Part shown: positions 1-12,231 of the stretch, piece by piece
Layout: each line of letters opens with the position of its first letter
Position numbering within the stretch: the stretch's first letter is position 1
Assembly: GCF_019703515.2 (NCBI RefSeq)
Contig: NC_059368.1
Span: forward strand, 28,823,289 to 28,887,288
Reading direction: 5' to 3'
Length of the DNA stretch: 64,000 nucleotides
DNA from: Myxocyprinus asiaticus
Lineage: Eukaryota > Chordata > Actinopteri > Cypriniformes > Catostomidae
Notes under the pieces: generated by a model
Seen by the model: only the letters and a program-made list of their open reading frames with translations
Told to the model about the DNA's origin: nothing
The model's database searches: none
Program-made: the position numbers and the translations under genes

Positions 1-1054
1 GTGAGGTCGGTCGCTGAGCGCAGTTCCTGCATCAGATCTGGGGTGGAACTACCCTCGTGCATTTCTTTTAGCGCCTTGGCTTGGTGGACCTGCAGGAGAG
101 CCATGGCATGCAGGGCAGAGGCGGCTTGTCCAGCAGCACTGTAGGCTTTGGCCGTCAGGGACGACATGAACCTACAGGGCTTGGATGGGAGCTTTGGGCA
201 TCCGCGCCAGGTGGCGGTGCTCTGCGGGCATAGGTGTACCGCGAGCACCTTATCCACCAGGGGAATCGCCGTATAGCCCCTGGCCGCCCCGCCATCTAGG
301 GTAGTGAGGGCAGGGGAACTGAGAAATCGGGACCGGGCAGTAAAAGGTGCCTCCCACGATTTTGTCAGCTCCTCGTGCACTTCCGGGAAGAAGCTGGAGC
401 GGGGCGTGGCTGCTTTGATCGGTGCCGCAAGCCCAGGAACCAATCATCGAACCGCGAGGGTTCAGGGGAGAGTGGAGGGTTCCACTGTAGCCCAACACTC
501 GCGGCCGCCCGGGAAAGCATGTCCATCATTTCCACATCAGCCTGTGACTGGGCAATCGTCCCCGAAGGGGGGAGCCCAGCTGAGGCTTCTGCGTCTGACT
601 GGACGAGCCCACTCTCCAATGCTGCGCTCGAGAGCTCATCAGCTTCGCGGGCTCCGAACAAGAGGTCGAACTCGCCATGAGACGAGCCGGCAGACACATC
701 TGGAAGCCTCATCGGGGCAGACAAGTGTGCTGGGTAATGGGAGGTCCGTGGGGGGATACCCGGCGGAGGCGGTCCCAATGGGGTCCCCAAATCGCCCCCA
801 GTGCTAGCCGCGCTGGCCTCATACCCATAGGTAGAAGGACCAAGGCGGGGAGCCTCTGGGTTGGCTTGCTTTCTTACGAAAGAAAGCCACGACCGCAACG
901 TTGCTATGGTCATATTCTCGCAGTGAGAACATGAACCATCCACGAATGCTATCTCCGTGTGGGTCGTGCCCAGACACGAAAGACAGCAATCGTGACCGTC
1001 TGATGTTGTGAGGTAACGACCGCAACCAGGAATAACACAAAAATGGAAAGGCAT
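1..1054 (-). pseudogene. DIRS gag-like protein, frameshifted
   Basis: The start codon at 1054 opens a 229-codon frame that stops at 365. It begins with a Cys/His-rich segment (CVIPGCGRYL, then HDCCLSCLG, then CSHC about 40 residues on) that looks like a zinc-binding module. A Ser/Pro/Gly-rich linker and a conserved block containing EWNPPLSPEPSR-like sequence follow. Compared with copies 2 and 3, a one-base slip near 390 sends this frame into an early stop. The homologous sequence (HEELTKSWEAPF, later SLTAKAYSAAGQA) continues in another frame to the window edge. The start was chosen because all four copies have ATG at the same place, just after a short repeated TTTTTAAAGA leader motif. It is named gag by position in the element; it is not similar to retroviral gag. 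Confidence 0.75.
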
Positions 1055-1259
1055 CTTTAAAAAGATGCGTCTTTAAAAATACGTTCCGTGTGTGCCACTC
1101 TTTTAGAGAAATATATTCTTTCAGGAAAATATACTCTCTTTTTTCTTCCAAAGTGCCCAGGGGCATTCCCTGCAGTGCACCAGTGCAGAGGAGGGAGAAG
1201 CCGCTGAAATGCGCCATCAGATCCAGCAGAGGTGAATGAACAGTCAGCTCAGTAAACAT
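819..1259 (-). other. Leader ORF overlapping the gag start (DIRS copy 1)
   Basis: The first ATG well downstream of the TATA box (1259) opens a frame that runs past the gag ATG at 1054 in a different frame and stops at 819. Its opening residues (MFTELTVHSPLLDL) recur in copy 3 and, in degraded form, in copy 4. It could be a translated upstream ORF that tunes gag expression, or simply a by-product of nucleotide similarity between copies. No protein family is recognised. Confidence 0.3.
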
Positions 1260-1312
1260 TGACCGTTCGGCTCCGAAGAGAAAATCTGAATGAGTGGTTG
1301 CACGCCAGCTCC

Positions 1313-1371
1313 TTTTATACCCGTACGTCCGGGGGAGTGGCATGCAAATACCACTCGCCAATTTTCATTGG
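1313..1371 (-). promoter_or_regulatory. DIRS terminal-repeat promoter (TATA, octamer, CCAAT)
   Basis: Read on the minus strand, a CCAAT box (1371-1367), an octamer ATTTGCAT (1349-1342) and a TATAAAA box (1319-1313) lie in order inside the left terminal repeat. The same three motifs keep the same spacing in copies 3 and 4. This is a plausible RNA polymerase II promoter for the gag-pol transcript. Confidence 0.6.
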
Positions 1372-1466
1372 CCTTTTATCAAAGACCAGAGGTGTCTTGG
1401 GCTCCCAAGGGTGACCCCTAGTGTCACTACATCGACACAACATCGAGTGAGTGACAGATAGGGAAC

Positions 1467-1615
1467 TACCAGTGCTGAAGAAGTAATCCAAAGTATTTAG
1501 AATACGTTACTGACCTTGAGTAATTTAATGGAATATGTTACAAATTACATTTTACTGCATGTATTTTGTAATCTGTAGTGGAATACATTTCAAAAGTAAC
1601 CCTCCCAACCCTGTA
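1467..1615. repeat. hAT-like MITE fragment
   Basis: The stretch has the AGTAATCC...GTATTT...GTTAC texture and ends in CCCTCCCAACCCTG, which resembles the end of fish hAT-type non-autonomous repeats. Only one end is visible. The partner end would lie on the other side of the DIRS copy 1 insertion, outside the window. Confidence 0.35.
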
Positions 1616-1696
1616 TATCTATCTATCTATCTATCTGCAGTATATATCTATCTATCTATCTATATCTATATCGATATATATATATACACACAGCTA
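1614..1696. repeat. TATC/TATA microsatellite
   Basis: Two runs of TATC units are separated by a short interruption and followed by TA and CA dinucleotides. Confidence 0.9.
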
Positions 1697-3192
1697 CTTA
1701 CCAAATAAATAAAGGAATGGGCAAGAAATTTGTGTTTTAATTGCATTTAAATTCATTTTGATTTGCATTTAAATAATGCTATTTATTTTAGCAGAAATCT
1801 GGAGGAAAGATTACACGCAACACCCGGATGACTGGTTAAATATCACTTTATCCCTGGATATGTGGTCATTATTCAAAAATATAAGACCGCTGGATGGTGC
1901 TATTGACCAATCAAAATCGAGTATTCCAGAGAGCCGTGTAATAGAAAAAAAAATCTAAATAAAGTAATGCAAATTACTAATAAACTTGTTTTATTTTGTG
2001 AATAAATTTATGTACCCAGATTAAAGTCATTGTGTCTTGAAAAATTACATTTCAAGGACTATTTATCTTTTTCTGTTACCATTCATGTCACAGCTCTACA
2101 TATTCACTAGTGAAGGACTTGGAACGGATTCTTGTGGTGCTATCAACCAATCAGCACTGTCATGATGTCCTTTTCGTGCGGCTCCAGAGTGATAAGTCAC
2201 ATGGCATTTACGGCCCTCAAAAACATCTGTGGTTCCCTTGAGCAAAGATGTCAGATTTCAAATCACATAATTCCAGGGGTTCTGCACCAGCTGAGTAACT
2301 TCTATTGAGATGAATGGGAATTTCTCCAGGTATTATAGATCACCTTGAAGTCAATGCATCTTACCATACCAGCCTTTGTCTTTAAATCAAGCCAAAATTT
2401 TGTCTGTCCAATCACAGATACAGCAACACAACTGGATAGCAGGGTTGAATATGGATGGACAGCAGGTTTTGTTTCATGGGAGGGAGCATTGGCAGGAATA
2501 TTAAAACCATTGCCAGCAGAATTGATGGATAGCATCATTAGGATACTGCAGCAATCAAACATTTGAAGTCTGGAGAGCACAGGACATGAAGATGATACAT
2601 ACATTTGTAGTGTAAAACTCAAATATGCATTATTGATCGGGCAGTTGCTCTGTTATTTCTTAAGGTTTCTGTTATAATTAAAGTCTTGGGGAGTAAGGGG
2701 ATCATATTCTTTCTCTGATTAAAAAGAAAAAGAGCAAGTGATAGATGTAGAGAACAAGAACTGGATTCCACTTGGATAACAAATGAGATGAAACCAGTGG
2801 CATAGATTTTATTTGAGCTTTGAGGTGGTGCACACTATACACTCAAAAAAAAAAAAAAAAAAACCTTGGCAGGCCCGGATGTAGAAATGTAACATCAGTG
2901 GGCAGTTGCACATGGTGGGGGAGATGGGTGGTGTGCAAGCGTTTTTAGTGGTGTTGCGCAAGTCTTCTGTCAACGGGTGGTGTGCACATACCTTTGTTCC
3001 AGTGCATTTTGTTAGGCTTAGTGCAATGACGATACAATTCAATCCTTTACTTCAATTGCCCTTGGGTGGGGGTCAAACAGTAGGTACAGTATACATTTGG
3101 GTGGTAGGGGGGACCCACTCCAGCACTCACTAAGACCCCTGCAACATGGTCACTATACTATCATTAGCATAGCAATTGCTCAGTGAATAAAG
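1697..3192. other. No gene recognised
   Basis: AT-rich unique-looking DNA. Open frames are at most about 106 codons and show no recognisable domain. A poly-A run lies near 2846-2865. An old repeat is possible around 2150-2640, but nothing can be assigned. Confidence 0.5.
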
Positions 3193-3795
3193 CAATATGT
3201 TAGGGATGGGCAGATCGATACTAAAGTATCGATACTTCTGATACTGATGTTGTATCAAGAATATCGATCCTCACATAAAAATATCAATTCTGAATTTTTT
3301 TTTTTTTTTTAAACTAGTGATCTTATTATTTAGATAACATTAATATTAATGCATCTCATAAGCTTCTAAGTGGAAAAGAATAATTATTTGAGCGAATTGT
3401 TGCATGGCACTGGAACTGTTTTTTCTTCCCCTCATCTTGACGCACAGAAATGCAAAAATACACCAGCAGACAGCGCTCACCCTTTCAGTCATAGCGCTCG
3501 TTCAAAGACGGAGCAGTGTTTTCCTGAGGTAATGACAGAAAAACAGCATCTGGAGTTATTCACACTAAGTAATGACAAACCTAGAGACATGGGCTTGTGT
3601 GACCATTTTTCATGGCTTATTTAAATTCAGGTGTCAAAACATCGATAATGATCGTTAATAAATGACAGAGGTGGGTAGAGTAGCCAAAAACTGTACTCAA
3701 GTAAAAGTACAATTACTTTAAAAAAAGAATTACTCAAGTAAAAGTAAAAGTACATAATACACATTTAACATGTATTACAGAATTATTATTATTGT

Positions 3796-4086
3796 TAATG
3801 GAAATTCTGTCATCATTCACCATCATGTTGTTCCAAACCCGTATGATTTTCTTTCTTCCATACAACACGAAGTAGATATTAGACAGAATGTTTGATGAGT
3901 CATTTACTTTGTTCTTTTTTTTTTCTCTCCATATTTTGAAAGTGAATGGTGAGCGAGACTGTCAGTCCCTAACATTCTGTATAACATATTTTGTGTTCCA
4001 CATAATGCAAAGCTTCACACTGGTTTGGAACAACATGAGGGTAGGGAAATGATGACAGAATATTAAATTATGGCTGAGCTATCACT
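3796..4086. repeat. Palindromic MITE, degraded copy
   Basis: The left arm (TTCTGTCATCATTCACC, then GTTGTTCCAAACCCG) is mirrored near 4018-4066 as TTTGGAACAACATGAGGG and ATGATGACAGAA. The right end abuts the TTAA shared with the next copy. It is non-coding and of the same family as 4087-4607. Confidence 0.6.
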
Positions 4087-4607
4087 TTAAAGGGGTAGTT
4101 TACCCAAAAATGAAAATTCTCTCATCATTTACTCACCCTCATGCCATCCCAGATGTGAATGACTTCCTTTCTTCTGCAAAACACAAATTAAGATTTTTAG
4201 AAGAATATTTTAACTATGTAGGCCAAAATTTTGATGCTCCAAAAAGCACATAAAGGCAGCATAAAAGTAATCCATAAGACTCCAGTAGTTAAATCCATAT
4301 CTTCTGAAGTGATATGATAGGTGTGGGTGAGAAACAGATCAATATTTGTCCTTTTTTTTGCTAGACAGCAGGGGCGATTGATTTAACCACTGTCTTCTGG
4401 ATTACTTTTATGCTGACTTCTGTGTTTTTTTTAGCTTTAAAATGTTGCCACCCATTCACTTGCATTGTATGGACCTATAGAACTGAGAAATTCTTCTAAA
4501 AATCTTCATTTGAGTTCAGCAGATGAAAGAAAGTCATACACATCTGGGGTGGCATGAGGGTGAGTAAATAATGTGAATTTTCATTTTTGGGTGAACTATC
4601 CCTTTAA
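4087..4607. repeat. Palindromic MITE flanked by TTAA
   Basis: TTAA at 4087-4090 is followed by AGGGGTAGTTTACCC. The other end reads GGGTGAACTATCCCT followed by TTAA at 4604-4607. Long inverted arms carry CTCACCCTCATGCCATCCCAG and its complement. TTAA duplications point to a Kolobok- or piggyBac-type transposase as the source; which one cannot be decided here. At least four partial relatives occur elsewhere in the window. Confidence 0.75.
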
Positions 4608-6435
4608 GGACTCTTGTCAGATCTGGATGAATTTGTCAATAAGAGAGGTTTAGAAACATTTCTAGTAATTATTATGGTGAAAACGTGAAAATGTCCCACA
4701 AGGACATTGTATATATTGCTGAAATATAAGCCAAAGCAAGATCATGTTTTATTAATGCCTTCTTTCACTATTTCATAGCTTTTAAAATCCTGCGCGGATT
4801 CTTATCTCAGTGTAGTTACAGTTTTCACTGTCGTAAGTATTTAGATCATTAGTTCTGTACAGCAGTAATCTCTAAATGCAGAGTATGCAGCCTAGTGTGT
4901 AGGGCACCAACCCCAGTCATGGAACACTCGCTGTGTCTGAAACCGCTGCCTATCCACTATATACGTAATGCACTATTTTGAGTGTCCGCCATTTTGTAGG
5001 ATTGTCTGAATTCTGAGTGAGCCACTCGTTCCCTACTTTCATTATTACCCACAATGCACTCTAATTTGATTACATTTGATGTACACTCGACGATGGTTAA
5101 TTGCCCACAATCCACCACGGGGAAGACGTACGGGCTGGGAGTTTACTGCTTCCTTCACTCCTGCAATGTTTTCTTTCATGCTGAATGTATTAAATTACTT
5201 TTTGTCAAATCATTACTTGATTAAAATAACATAATAACATATAGAGAGGCAAAACATACAGATACATTTAAAAATGTACTCTTTATTTGATTTATGTTTA
5301 CATGGACTTATACAGTTAATCTGCCTGAAGTAGCTGCGATAGTTTCCAGTACCCCCTTGAGGGGTAAATGCGTAAATACTACTCATGATATTCAGGACGC
5401 GGGACAAAGCGCACTGATAAATTGCTGCACTGATTTAAAAATGTACACTTAAAAACTGATGTCATAAGAGCCCAGTTACAGAATCACCCTGAAAATTACC
5501 ATCACATTCACACAGAAAAGCCCATGTTAGCATTAGAGCCAAAACTTACCTCAGCATGTTGCCTTAAATTGAAGCTGAGATTTTAATCTTGAAATATCCC
5601 CTTGTCTTGGTGTTAAATGAAGGCATTGCATAACGAAACTATTCTTTTTTTCACTGTGCAGAAAGAAGAAAGTGTTTCACTTTGAAGAGTTTGATGCTGC
5701 AGCAGTGATTAAGTGACAGTCTGTGACAGCAGCACGCGCAGCTGTATAAACTTCCACTCTGTAAAAGTCCCATTCAGTAATCTCTCAATAAATTACACAT
5801 TAATTAAAATTAAACCTAGTAATGTAACGACAGGAACGCCACCCATTGTAAAGAAGTAAAAGTAAAAAAAAATCATTAGAAATTTACTTGAGTGAGAGTA
5901 AGAAGTACCCACTTTTAAACCTACTCTAAAAGTACATTTTATTCCAAAAAGTTACTTAAGTAAATGTAACGGAGTAAAGGTATCGCGTTACTACCCACCT
6001 CTAATAAACAATACCCTTATGAAAACTTACCATGGATTTACTGTAGTAATACTGTATTAACCATGACTAGTAACCACGACTGTAGTAACCATGTTCTTTG
6101 TTTTTTTTTTTGTTTTGTTTTTGGCAGTAACCAAGGTTTTAGTAATAGTAACCATATAATAATATCTATGGTTAATTTTGTGGTTTTATATGTTGCTTAT
6201 ACTTACTCATTTTTAAAAGGTAAACAAAGCAGCCTAATATTTTTCTGCTTAGACCTATAAATATATAAAATATTTAAGTAATAATTTTAAGTTACTAATT
6301 TTATCCAAAGAATTCGTAAAAATTCCATTTATTAGAGGTATCGGTATTGGTATCGATATCGGCGATACTGGCCTAAAAGTATTCGGTATCGGATCGAAAA
6401 GAAAATAAGTGGTATCACCCATCCCTACAATATGT

Positions 6436-6963
6436 ACAATCTCAAAATGTCCTCAACCATCAAGCTCCACTTTTCTCCATGATGGTAACACCCAAAATTA
6501 CAACATAACAGAAATTCTTCTAAATCCCAAATTTGTCAGTTGCAGGTCAAGCGCTCTTTATGGCATGCAAAAAACACCCATTGTAAACACAGGCGATCGC
6601 ATACGCTCGCACAGCCATACACAGAGTCACGTGGGCATTACGCATATGAGCTGACACTGGCTAATTTTTAGCCATGGAAAAGTGGCCCCTGCTTGAGCTC
6701 TAATTGTGTTGTGACAGCAAAACCCCACCTCACCTCATGCTGTTTTTGGTTGTGTGTGTGTTTGTGCATCACTTCTGAAGGCGGTCAGTTTGACCCTGAC
6801 TTTGCACCTCACAACCGTCATGCTGAAGCAGTTGTGACCCACTGAGGCACTGCAGAAACTGTCTGCCACATCGTCCTTTGCCCAGGCAACCTAGCATTTA
6901 CAATGCCATTGTTTCATTATCACTCCATTTGCCCTCCTGCTGGGCTTGTCAGCTGCACACACA

Positions 6964-7010
<47 letters not shown>

Positions 7011-9430
7011 AATCTCTCTACAAAAATAATGCTTCTTTCTTTCCTTCACGCCCTCTTATGCTTTCTCTCACACATAAAACACAACTGTTATGTGTATTCT
7101 CACCTCACTTCACACAATTACATACATTCCACCACTTTCGTTTCAAACTTATTTTCACTCAGACATTGTCATACTTTTAGTTATTTATAAGTGTGATAAT
7201 CAAAATGATGGTACTGTATTTGTGTTGCTTAGACATGCATTTTACACATTCCTTCTTTATATCACAAGGACAAATCTTTGATCTTTGCCTCAAAGTGGAA
7301 ATGGAAACAGCTGAAATGTTTTCAGCACAATCAAATTAAGAATAATGTAATATGTACATCACAGTCACCTCTTTTAAACTCTTATAAGGGTGTTTCTTCA
7401 CTGCAGGCACATTGTGTCCCAGGGGTTGATTTTTATTATAGTAAATCTAACAGATTCATTAACGTTTTTCATTTTGTTATATGAAGGTGACATTAAAGCT
7501 CTCTTGGAAACGTTTTAACATCTTTTGCCTTCATACTTTATTTTTGCTACTTTTCAAATGCCTTTTGTTTACATATTTATTTTAATCCTTGTAATAGACC
7601 CATACTTTGTATAATCTTATAATATAAAAATCCATCATGAAAATATGAATTATTACATTTTAAACTATGATCATCTAAACAAAGAGTGCAATAAGCATAA
7701 ACCAATTTTAAAATGTATTCCTTGAAATTTATCATTACAACTGTCCCTCAGTTGTGGCTTCATTTCAACTACAACCAAAACAATTGGCACTAATAAAGTT
7801 TTATCACAAGTTTGTGTACTTGTTTACCAAGGAGACAAAAGTGTCAGTGAAGAGTATGCTTGAGATGAAATATGAGTCATGGGGTGTGTGAAGAATATCA
7901 CATGTGAACAGAATGTTTTATGGTGCATCCTTTCCAATCAAACTGTAATTTTGTTAAATTATGGAAATGTGTAAAAAAAAATAAAAAAAATAAAATAAAT
8001 GTTTTTACAGTAAATTGTATTTATTTAGAACATGTAAATACTAACTATGATAGGAGCCTACAATTTTATTCCCCAACATTTTTTAACATCTGATTTCCAT
8101 TACTGTAATTTCAAAACAGAATGCTAGTAAACACAATAAAAAATTTAAGATGTTGTGGAAATTACATTGTGGTGGAAATGTTCATGACATTTCGGGAAAA
8201 AAAGAAAACAAAAATCACCAGTTATGCATTATGTAGTATATATCCACTGCTGGATGTTGTAGTAGAACAATTAAGAAACTAGTGAGAGTGTGAAAAGGGT
8301 GTTTTAAGGGAATTTATTTTCTAAAAGCCTAGAAAGCCAAAATTGCACACGTTGAAGAAACACCAAACATTGGACACGTTCTCATCTCTGTGTTCAGAAA
8401 ACACTGATCCAGACAAACAGTCTCATTCCTCTTTAAAAGCCAGAATGCAAGGCTGTGTAGAATCTAAACAATTCAGTACACTTACACAATCCTAAGGACG
8501 TCAACGGTGAGGGTAAAGAGAGAGACTGTAAGGAGTATAACCTCTAAAGACCCCAAAAGTGCTGTCAGTGTTTCGATGGTTCTTCCCTGTCTCCATGATT
8601 ACATGCTTTGCAAGCACAGAGAAAAGGCCTGTAATGGCCCGTAAATGACCTTGTCTTCACAGGCCTTGAACTGGCAAGACTTAAAAACTACTATTGTATA
8701 TAAAATCCAACAGTACTACTCCACAGCTAAACTTGATCTGAGACATTTCAAAACAACAGTTTGGAGGCTTTAAGTGAGAGCTACAGTGATTTCACACCAT
8801 TTAGATGTATTGTGTTTTAACATGCAATTATCTGTAATGTTGCTACCAAGGCTTGTCCAAACAATGCTTTGTAAACATGACTTAAAGTTGGATGTTAAAT
8901 GACCATCACAATGTGGTGAAGATTTAGCTTTTCAATACTCAACACAGTTCCAAAAATTATTGTCATACAAAAGTAAATGAAAAATTAAAAAATGTCCTTA
9001 TAAACAAATTTTTTTTTTAAAATAATATTTATACATATATTTATACATGCTGTAGTTTTGTTCATGGTTTTCGAGGATAAGTGCAGGTGTCTCAACATGC
9101 GATTTTGAAAATGTGAAGTTCTTTTTAACTTGACATGGTGTTTTAACAGTGCCGGTCCTGCATGAGATGCTGAAGAAAAAGCAAGACGCGGTGCAAATGT
9201 CAAAGACATTCATCCAGCAAGTGTTTAAAAAATGGGAAAACAGAACAGAGACGAAAAACACATTCGGTGTGAACGGCCCCTAACTCATCCATTCGCGCGT
9301 GTCTGTGAGTGAGAGTGCGAAACAAGATCGGTAGGCCTGTTTATTTTTTTATTAATTACAAACCTGGACCCAACCCAAAATGAAAATGGGTTACAGTCCT
9401 CTAAATCTGCCTAATAAACCTAATATCTTG
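6436..9430. other. No gene recognised
   Basis: Mostly AT-rich DNA with a CT-dinucleotide tract at 6968-7010 and A-rich runs near 7970-8000 and 9009. The frames near 6878-7190 merely read through the CT tract. No domain, splice structure or repeat family was recognised. Confidence 0.5.
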
Positions 9431-9634
9431 GGGGAGCGGTTCTATTCATTGAGCTGAATTCATCTGCCGAGTTCATTCACCTCTCTCTGCTGGATCTTAT
9501 GGCGCATTTCAGTGGCTTCTCCCCCTCTGCATCTTTGGTTTGCAGAGAATGCCCCTGGGCGCTTCGGCAGAACATTTAAAAGAGTATATTCTATTAGAGT
9601 ATATATTCTTTCTGAAAAAGTGACACACACGGAA

Positions 9635-9682
9635 CGTCTTTTTAAAGACGCATCTTTTTAAAGACGCATCTTTTTAAAGATG
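9635..9682 (+). repeat. Short tandem hairpin motif before gag ATG
   Basis: The unit CATCTTTTTAAAGACG with its palindromic core CTTTTTAAAG is present three times here just upstream of the gag ATG. Copies 3 and 4 have two units. Confidence 0.6.
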
Positions 9683-10960
9683 CCTTTCTGTTTGTGTGTT
9701 ATTCCTGGTTGCGGTCGTTATCTCTCCACTTCCGATGGCCACGATCGCTGTCTTACGTGTCTGGGCCCACGCGGAGACATTGTTCGTGGATGGATCATGT
9801 CCTCATTGTGAGAACATGACCATGGCAACGTTGCGGTCGCGGCTTGCATTCGTAAGAAAGCAAGCCACCCCAGCGGCTCCCCGCCTCGGTCCTTCTACCT
9901 ATGGGTATGAGGCCATGCCGGTTAGCACTGGGGGCGATTTGGGGAACTCAATGGGACCACCTTCGCCGAGTATCCCCCCACGGACCTCCCATTCCCCAGC
10001 ACACTCGCTTGCCCGGGTCTCATGCTCGGACGAGATCGCTGGCTCGTCTCAGGGCGAGTTCGACCCCTCGTTCAGAGCCTGGGAAGAGGATGAGTTATCG
10101 AGCGCAGCATCGCAGAGTGGGCTCGTCCAGTCAGACGCAGAGGCTTCGACTGGGCTTCCTCCTCCGGAAATGACAGACATGCTTTCCCGGGCGGCCGCGA
10201 GTGTCGGGCTAGAGTGGAACCCTCCACTCTCCCCAGAACCCTCGCGGCTCGATGATTGGTTCCTGGGCTCACAGCCGCACCCCGCCCCCTTTCCTTTCTT
10301 CCTGGAAGTGCATGAGGAGCTGACAAGATCGTGGGAGGCACCTTTTACTGCCCAGTCCCTATCTTTCAGCTCCCCCAAACTCGCTACCCTCGATGATGGA
10401 GCGGCCAGGGGGTACTTGGTGATCCCCCAGGTGGATAAGGTGCTCGCGGTACACTTATGTCCGCAGAGCACCGCCACCTGGCGCGGGCGCCCGAAACTCC
10501 CATCCAGGGACTGTAGGTTTACGTCATCCCTGACGGCTAAGGCCTACAGTGCCGCTGGACAAGCCGCCTCCGCCCTACACGCCATGGCTCTCCTGCAAGT
10601 ATACCAAGCCAAGGCACTAAAAGGGTAGTTCTGACCTGGGATTGATGCAGGAACTGCGCTCGGCGACCGACCTTGCTCACCGGGTGACAAAGGTCATGGC
10701 GCGGTCTCTTGGGCAGACGATATCCACCCTCGTGGTCCAAGAGCGCCACCTTTGGCTCAACTTGGTTGAGATGCGAGAGGCTGACAAGGCATGGTTCCTT
10801 GATGCCCCCATCTCCCAGGTTGGCCTATTCGGTGACACCTCCTGCCCCGGCGCGGCGCAAGACCCCGCACCCTTTCTGCTCATTGCCAAGGGCGTCCTCC
10901 TGCTGCAATGACATCGGCTCCACTGCAGCCCGCTCCCGTGGCCTGGCCCCGGTGTAGAGC
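9680..10960 (+). pseudogene. DIRS gag-like protein, two frameshifts
   Basis: The family ATG is at 9680 and opens MPFCLCVIPGCGRYL. A five-base deletion near 9755 relative to copy 3 shifts the frame, and the rest runs in the frame of the 310-codon ORF ending at 10628. A second, eleven-base deletion near 10620 shifts it again into a frame containing MQELRSATDL and LVVQERHLWLNLVEM. Residues after the first shift include FVDGSCPHCENMT, the acidic and Pro-rich centre, and HEELTRSWEAPF. Function within the element is inferred from position. Confidence 0.7.
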
Positions 10961-11862
10961 CCAGCGCAGGAAGCAGATGCCACCCGTTTAATGGCCAGCC
11001 GCTAAGAACCCGAGGAAGGCTTCGAAGCGCCCCTGAGACGGGTGACCCAGGGGCAAGGAGACCTGCTACACTGGAGCTGGTAAGCAAACCACTCCATCCC
11101 CTGGTGGAGGGCCAGGAGGAGAATCTTTTGTTTTGTTTTCATTTAATTGCGCTGCATGTGCAAGAGGCTACGGTACCCAAAAGTTCAGCAAAAGAGCAGT
11201 TTCCTTGTTCCCTGGGTCAGTTGAGTTTGTGGAGAAACTCGCTGCTGGCTCAGTAAGTGTGCTAATGAGGCCCTGTACTGAGGTAGGTGCTCCGCATGTT
11301 CTGGTTCCTCCGAAGGCAACCCCATGTGATATTTTCCGCAAAATTGTTTCCCTGTCGGTAAACTGTGTCTTCCTTGGGCAGGGGCCCCTCTGCCCCCGGT
11401 CGCTATGCTTTGTAGAAACTCCTCCCCCTTTGGGTAGGACCTACCATGGGACCTCTCCACATGACATACTTCCGACAAGGCTCGGTAAAGACCATGTGAC
11501 GTATTTCCACTCAAAATACCCCCCTCCTTTTTGGGCGGGGTGTGGTCTCCGCAGTGTATTCCCCTTGGGAGTGGCACCCCCCCCGACGTAGACACTTCAG
11601 TTAACGTAGCTCCCAGTCAGTTAACAAATTCCACTCTTTTTGGGGAGAAAAGAGAAGGAAAAGAGGCCTCGGCTGGGCTAGCCTGTCAACCTATTCATTG
11701 GGCAGTCGACTTGTTCCTGAAGGACTATTCGACGCTCATAAAGAACGTTGGGGGAGTTTACGTGATGGCCTGGTGCACTGGCTACGAGGCACACAGCAGT
11801 CTGCCTGTCACACATCACCACTTCACGTAACACAGTTCAGTTAGTTGTGGCGTTTTGTATAG

Positions 11863-11974
11863 GGACCCCTAGTGTCACTACATCGACACAACGTCGAGTG
11901 AGTGACAGATAGGGAACATCATGGTTACTTTCGTAACCTCCGTTCCCTGATGGAGGGAACGAGACGTTGTGTCC
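11863..11974 (+). other. DIRS internal complementary region, copy 2
   Basis: The left half (11863-11917) is the reverse complement of the family's left terminus, known from copies 3 and 4. The right half (11916-11974) is the reverse complement of this copy's own right terminus, including its private TTACTTTCGTAACC-type core. The junction sits at GGGAAC/ATCATGG. In DIRS biology this region is complementary to both outer ends and is thought to template a circular intermediate. Confidence 0.75.
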
Positions 11975-12231
11975 CTCTTGCCACAACGCTGAACTACCTG
12001 CTGAAATGGCCGGGACCTTATCTCGGCTCCTCAGCACAAAACCTGAATAAGTGGTTGCATACCAGCTCCTTTTATACCTGTATGCAAATTCCACTCGCCA
12101 ATTCTCATTGGCCTTTTAAAAAAGATCAGAGTTGTTTGGGGCTCCCAAGAGTGACCCCTAGTGTCACTACATCGACACAATGTCTCATTCCCTCCATCAG
12201 GGAATGGAGGTTATGAAAGTAACCATGATGT

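Larger units (their letters stand above)
1..1466 (-). mobile_element. DIRS retrotransposon, family A copy 1 (5' part)
   Basis: This is the 5' end of a DIRS-type retrotransposon read on the minus strand. The left terminal repeat starts at 1466 and matches, in reverse, the left ends of the copies at 31950 and 40208. Going inward it has a CCAAT/octamer/TATA block, a leader, and the gag reading frame from 1054 downward. The element leaves the window at position 1 while still in gag, so its pol cannot be seen. It is in the opposite orientation to the three other family-A copies. DIRS elements encode a tyrosine recombinase instead of a DDE integrase and make no target duplication, and none is seen here. 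Confidence 0.85.
3666..6003. mobile_element. Nested hAT-like non-autonomous element
   Basis: The left end CAGAGGTGGGTAG pairs with the right end CTACCCACCTCTA. Flanking 8-mers ATAAATGA and ATAAACAA match at six of eight positions. Subterminal sequence shows the repeated CTCAAGTAAAAGTAC / TACTTAAGTAAATG arrangement. There is no coding region. It sits inside the larger hAT-like element and carries two palindromic TTAA elements of its own. Confidence 0.65.
3201..6427. mobile_element. hAT-like DNA transposon with 8-bp target duplication
   Basis: The element begins TAGGGATGGG and ends with its complement CCCATCCCTA. It is flanked by identical 8-bp duplications CAATATGT (3193-3200 and 6428-6435). 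Eight-base duplications with short TIRs are the signature of hAT elements. Both subterminal regions are rich in GATCGATA/TATCGATA-type motifs. No transposase can be read; the interior is largely another transposon (3666-6003). It is therefore a non-autonomous or gutted copy. Confidence 0.85.
9431..12231 (+). mobile_element. DIRS retrotransposon, family A copy 2 (pol deleted)
   Basis: Homology to the other family-A copies begins near 9431 in the leader, so the left terminal repeat and promoter are missing. The gag region follows (9680 to about 10960). At about 11220 the sequence jumps from the gag/pol boundary directly to the 3' untranslated region, removing the equivalent of 33825-35805 of copy 3. 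The ICR (11863-11974) and the right terminal repeat to 12231 are present. It is a non-autonomous relic. The right half of its ICR carries the same private variants as its own right end. Confidence 0.8.

Noticed and set aside
6878..7190. Overlapping 95-100-codon frames
   Set aside because: They are created by the CT microsatellite and show only Ser/Leu repeats.
9696..10628. 310-codon frame as an intact DIRS gag
   Set aside because: Its first residues are out of the gag frame; the true ATG is at 9680, and a five-base deletion joins the two frames.
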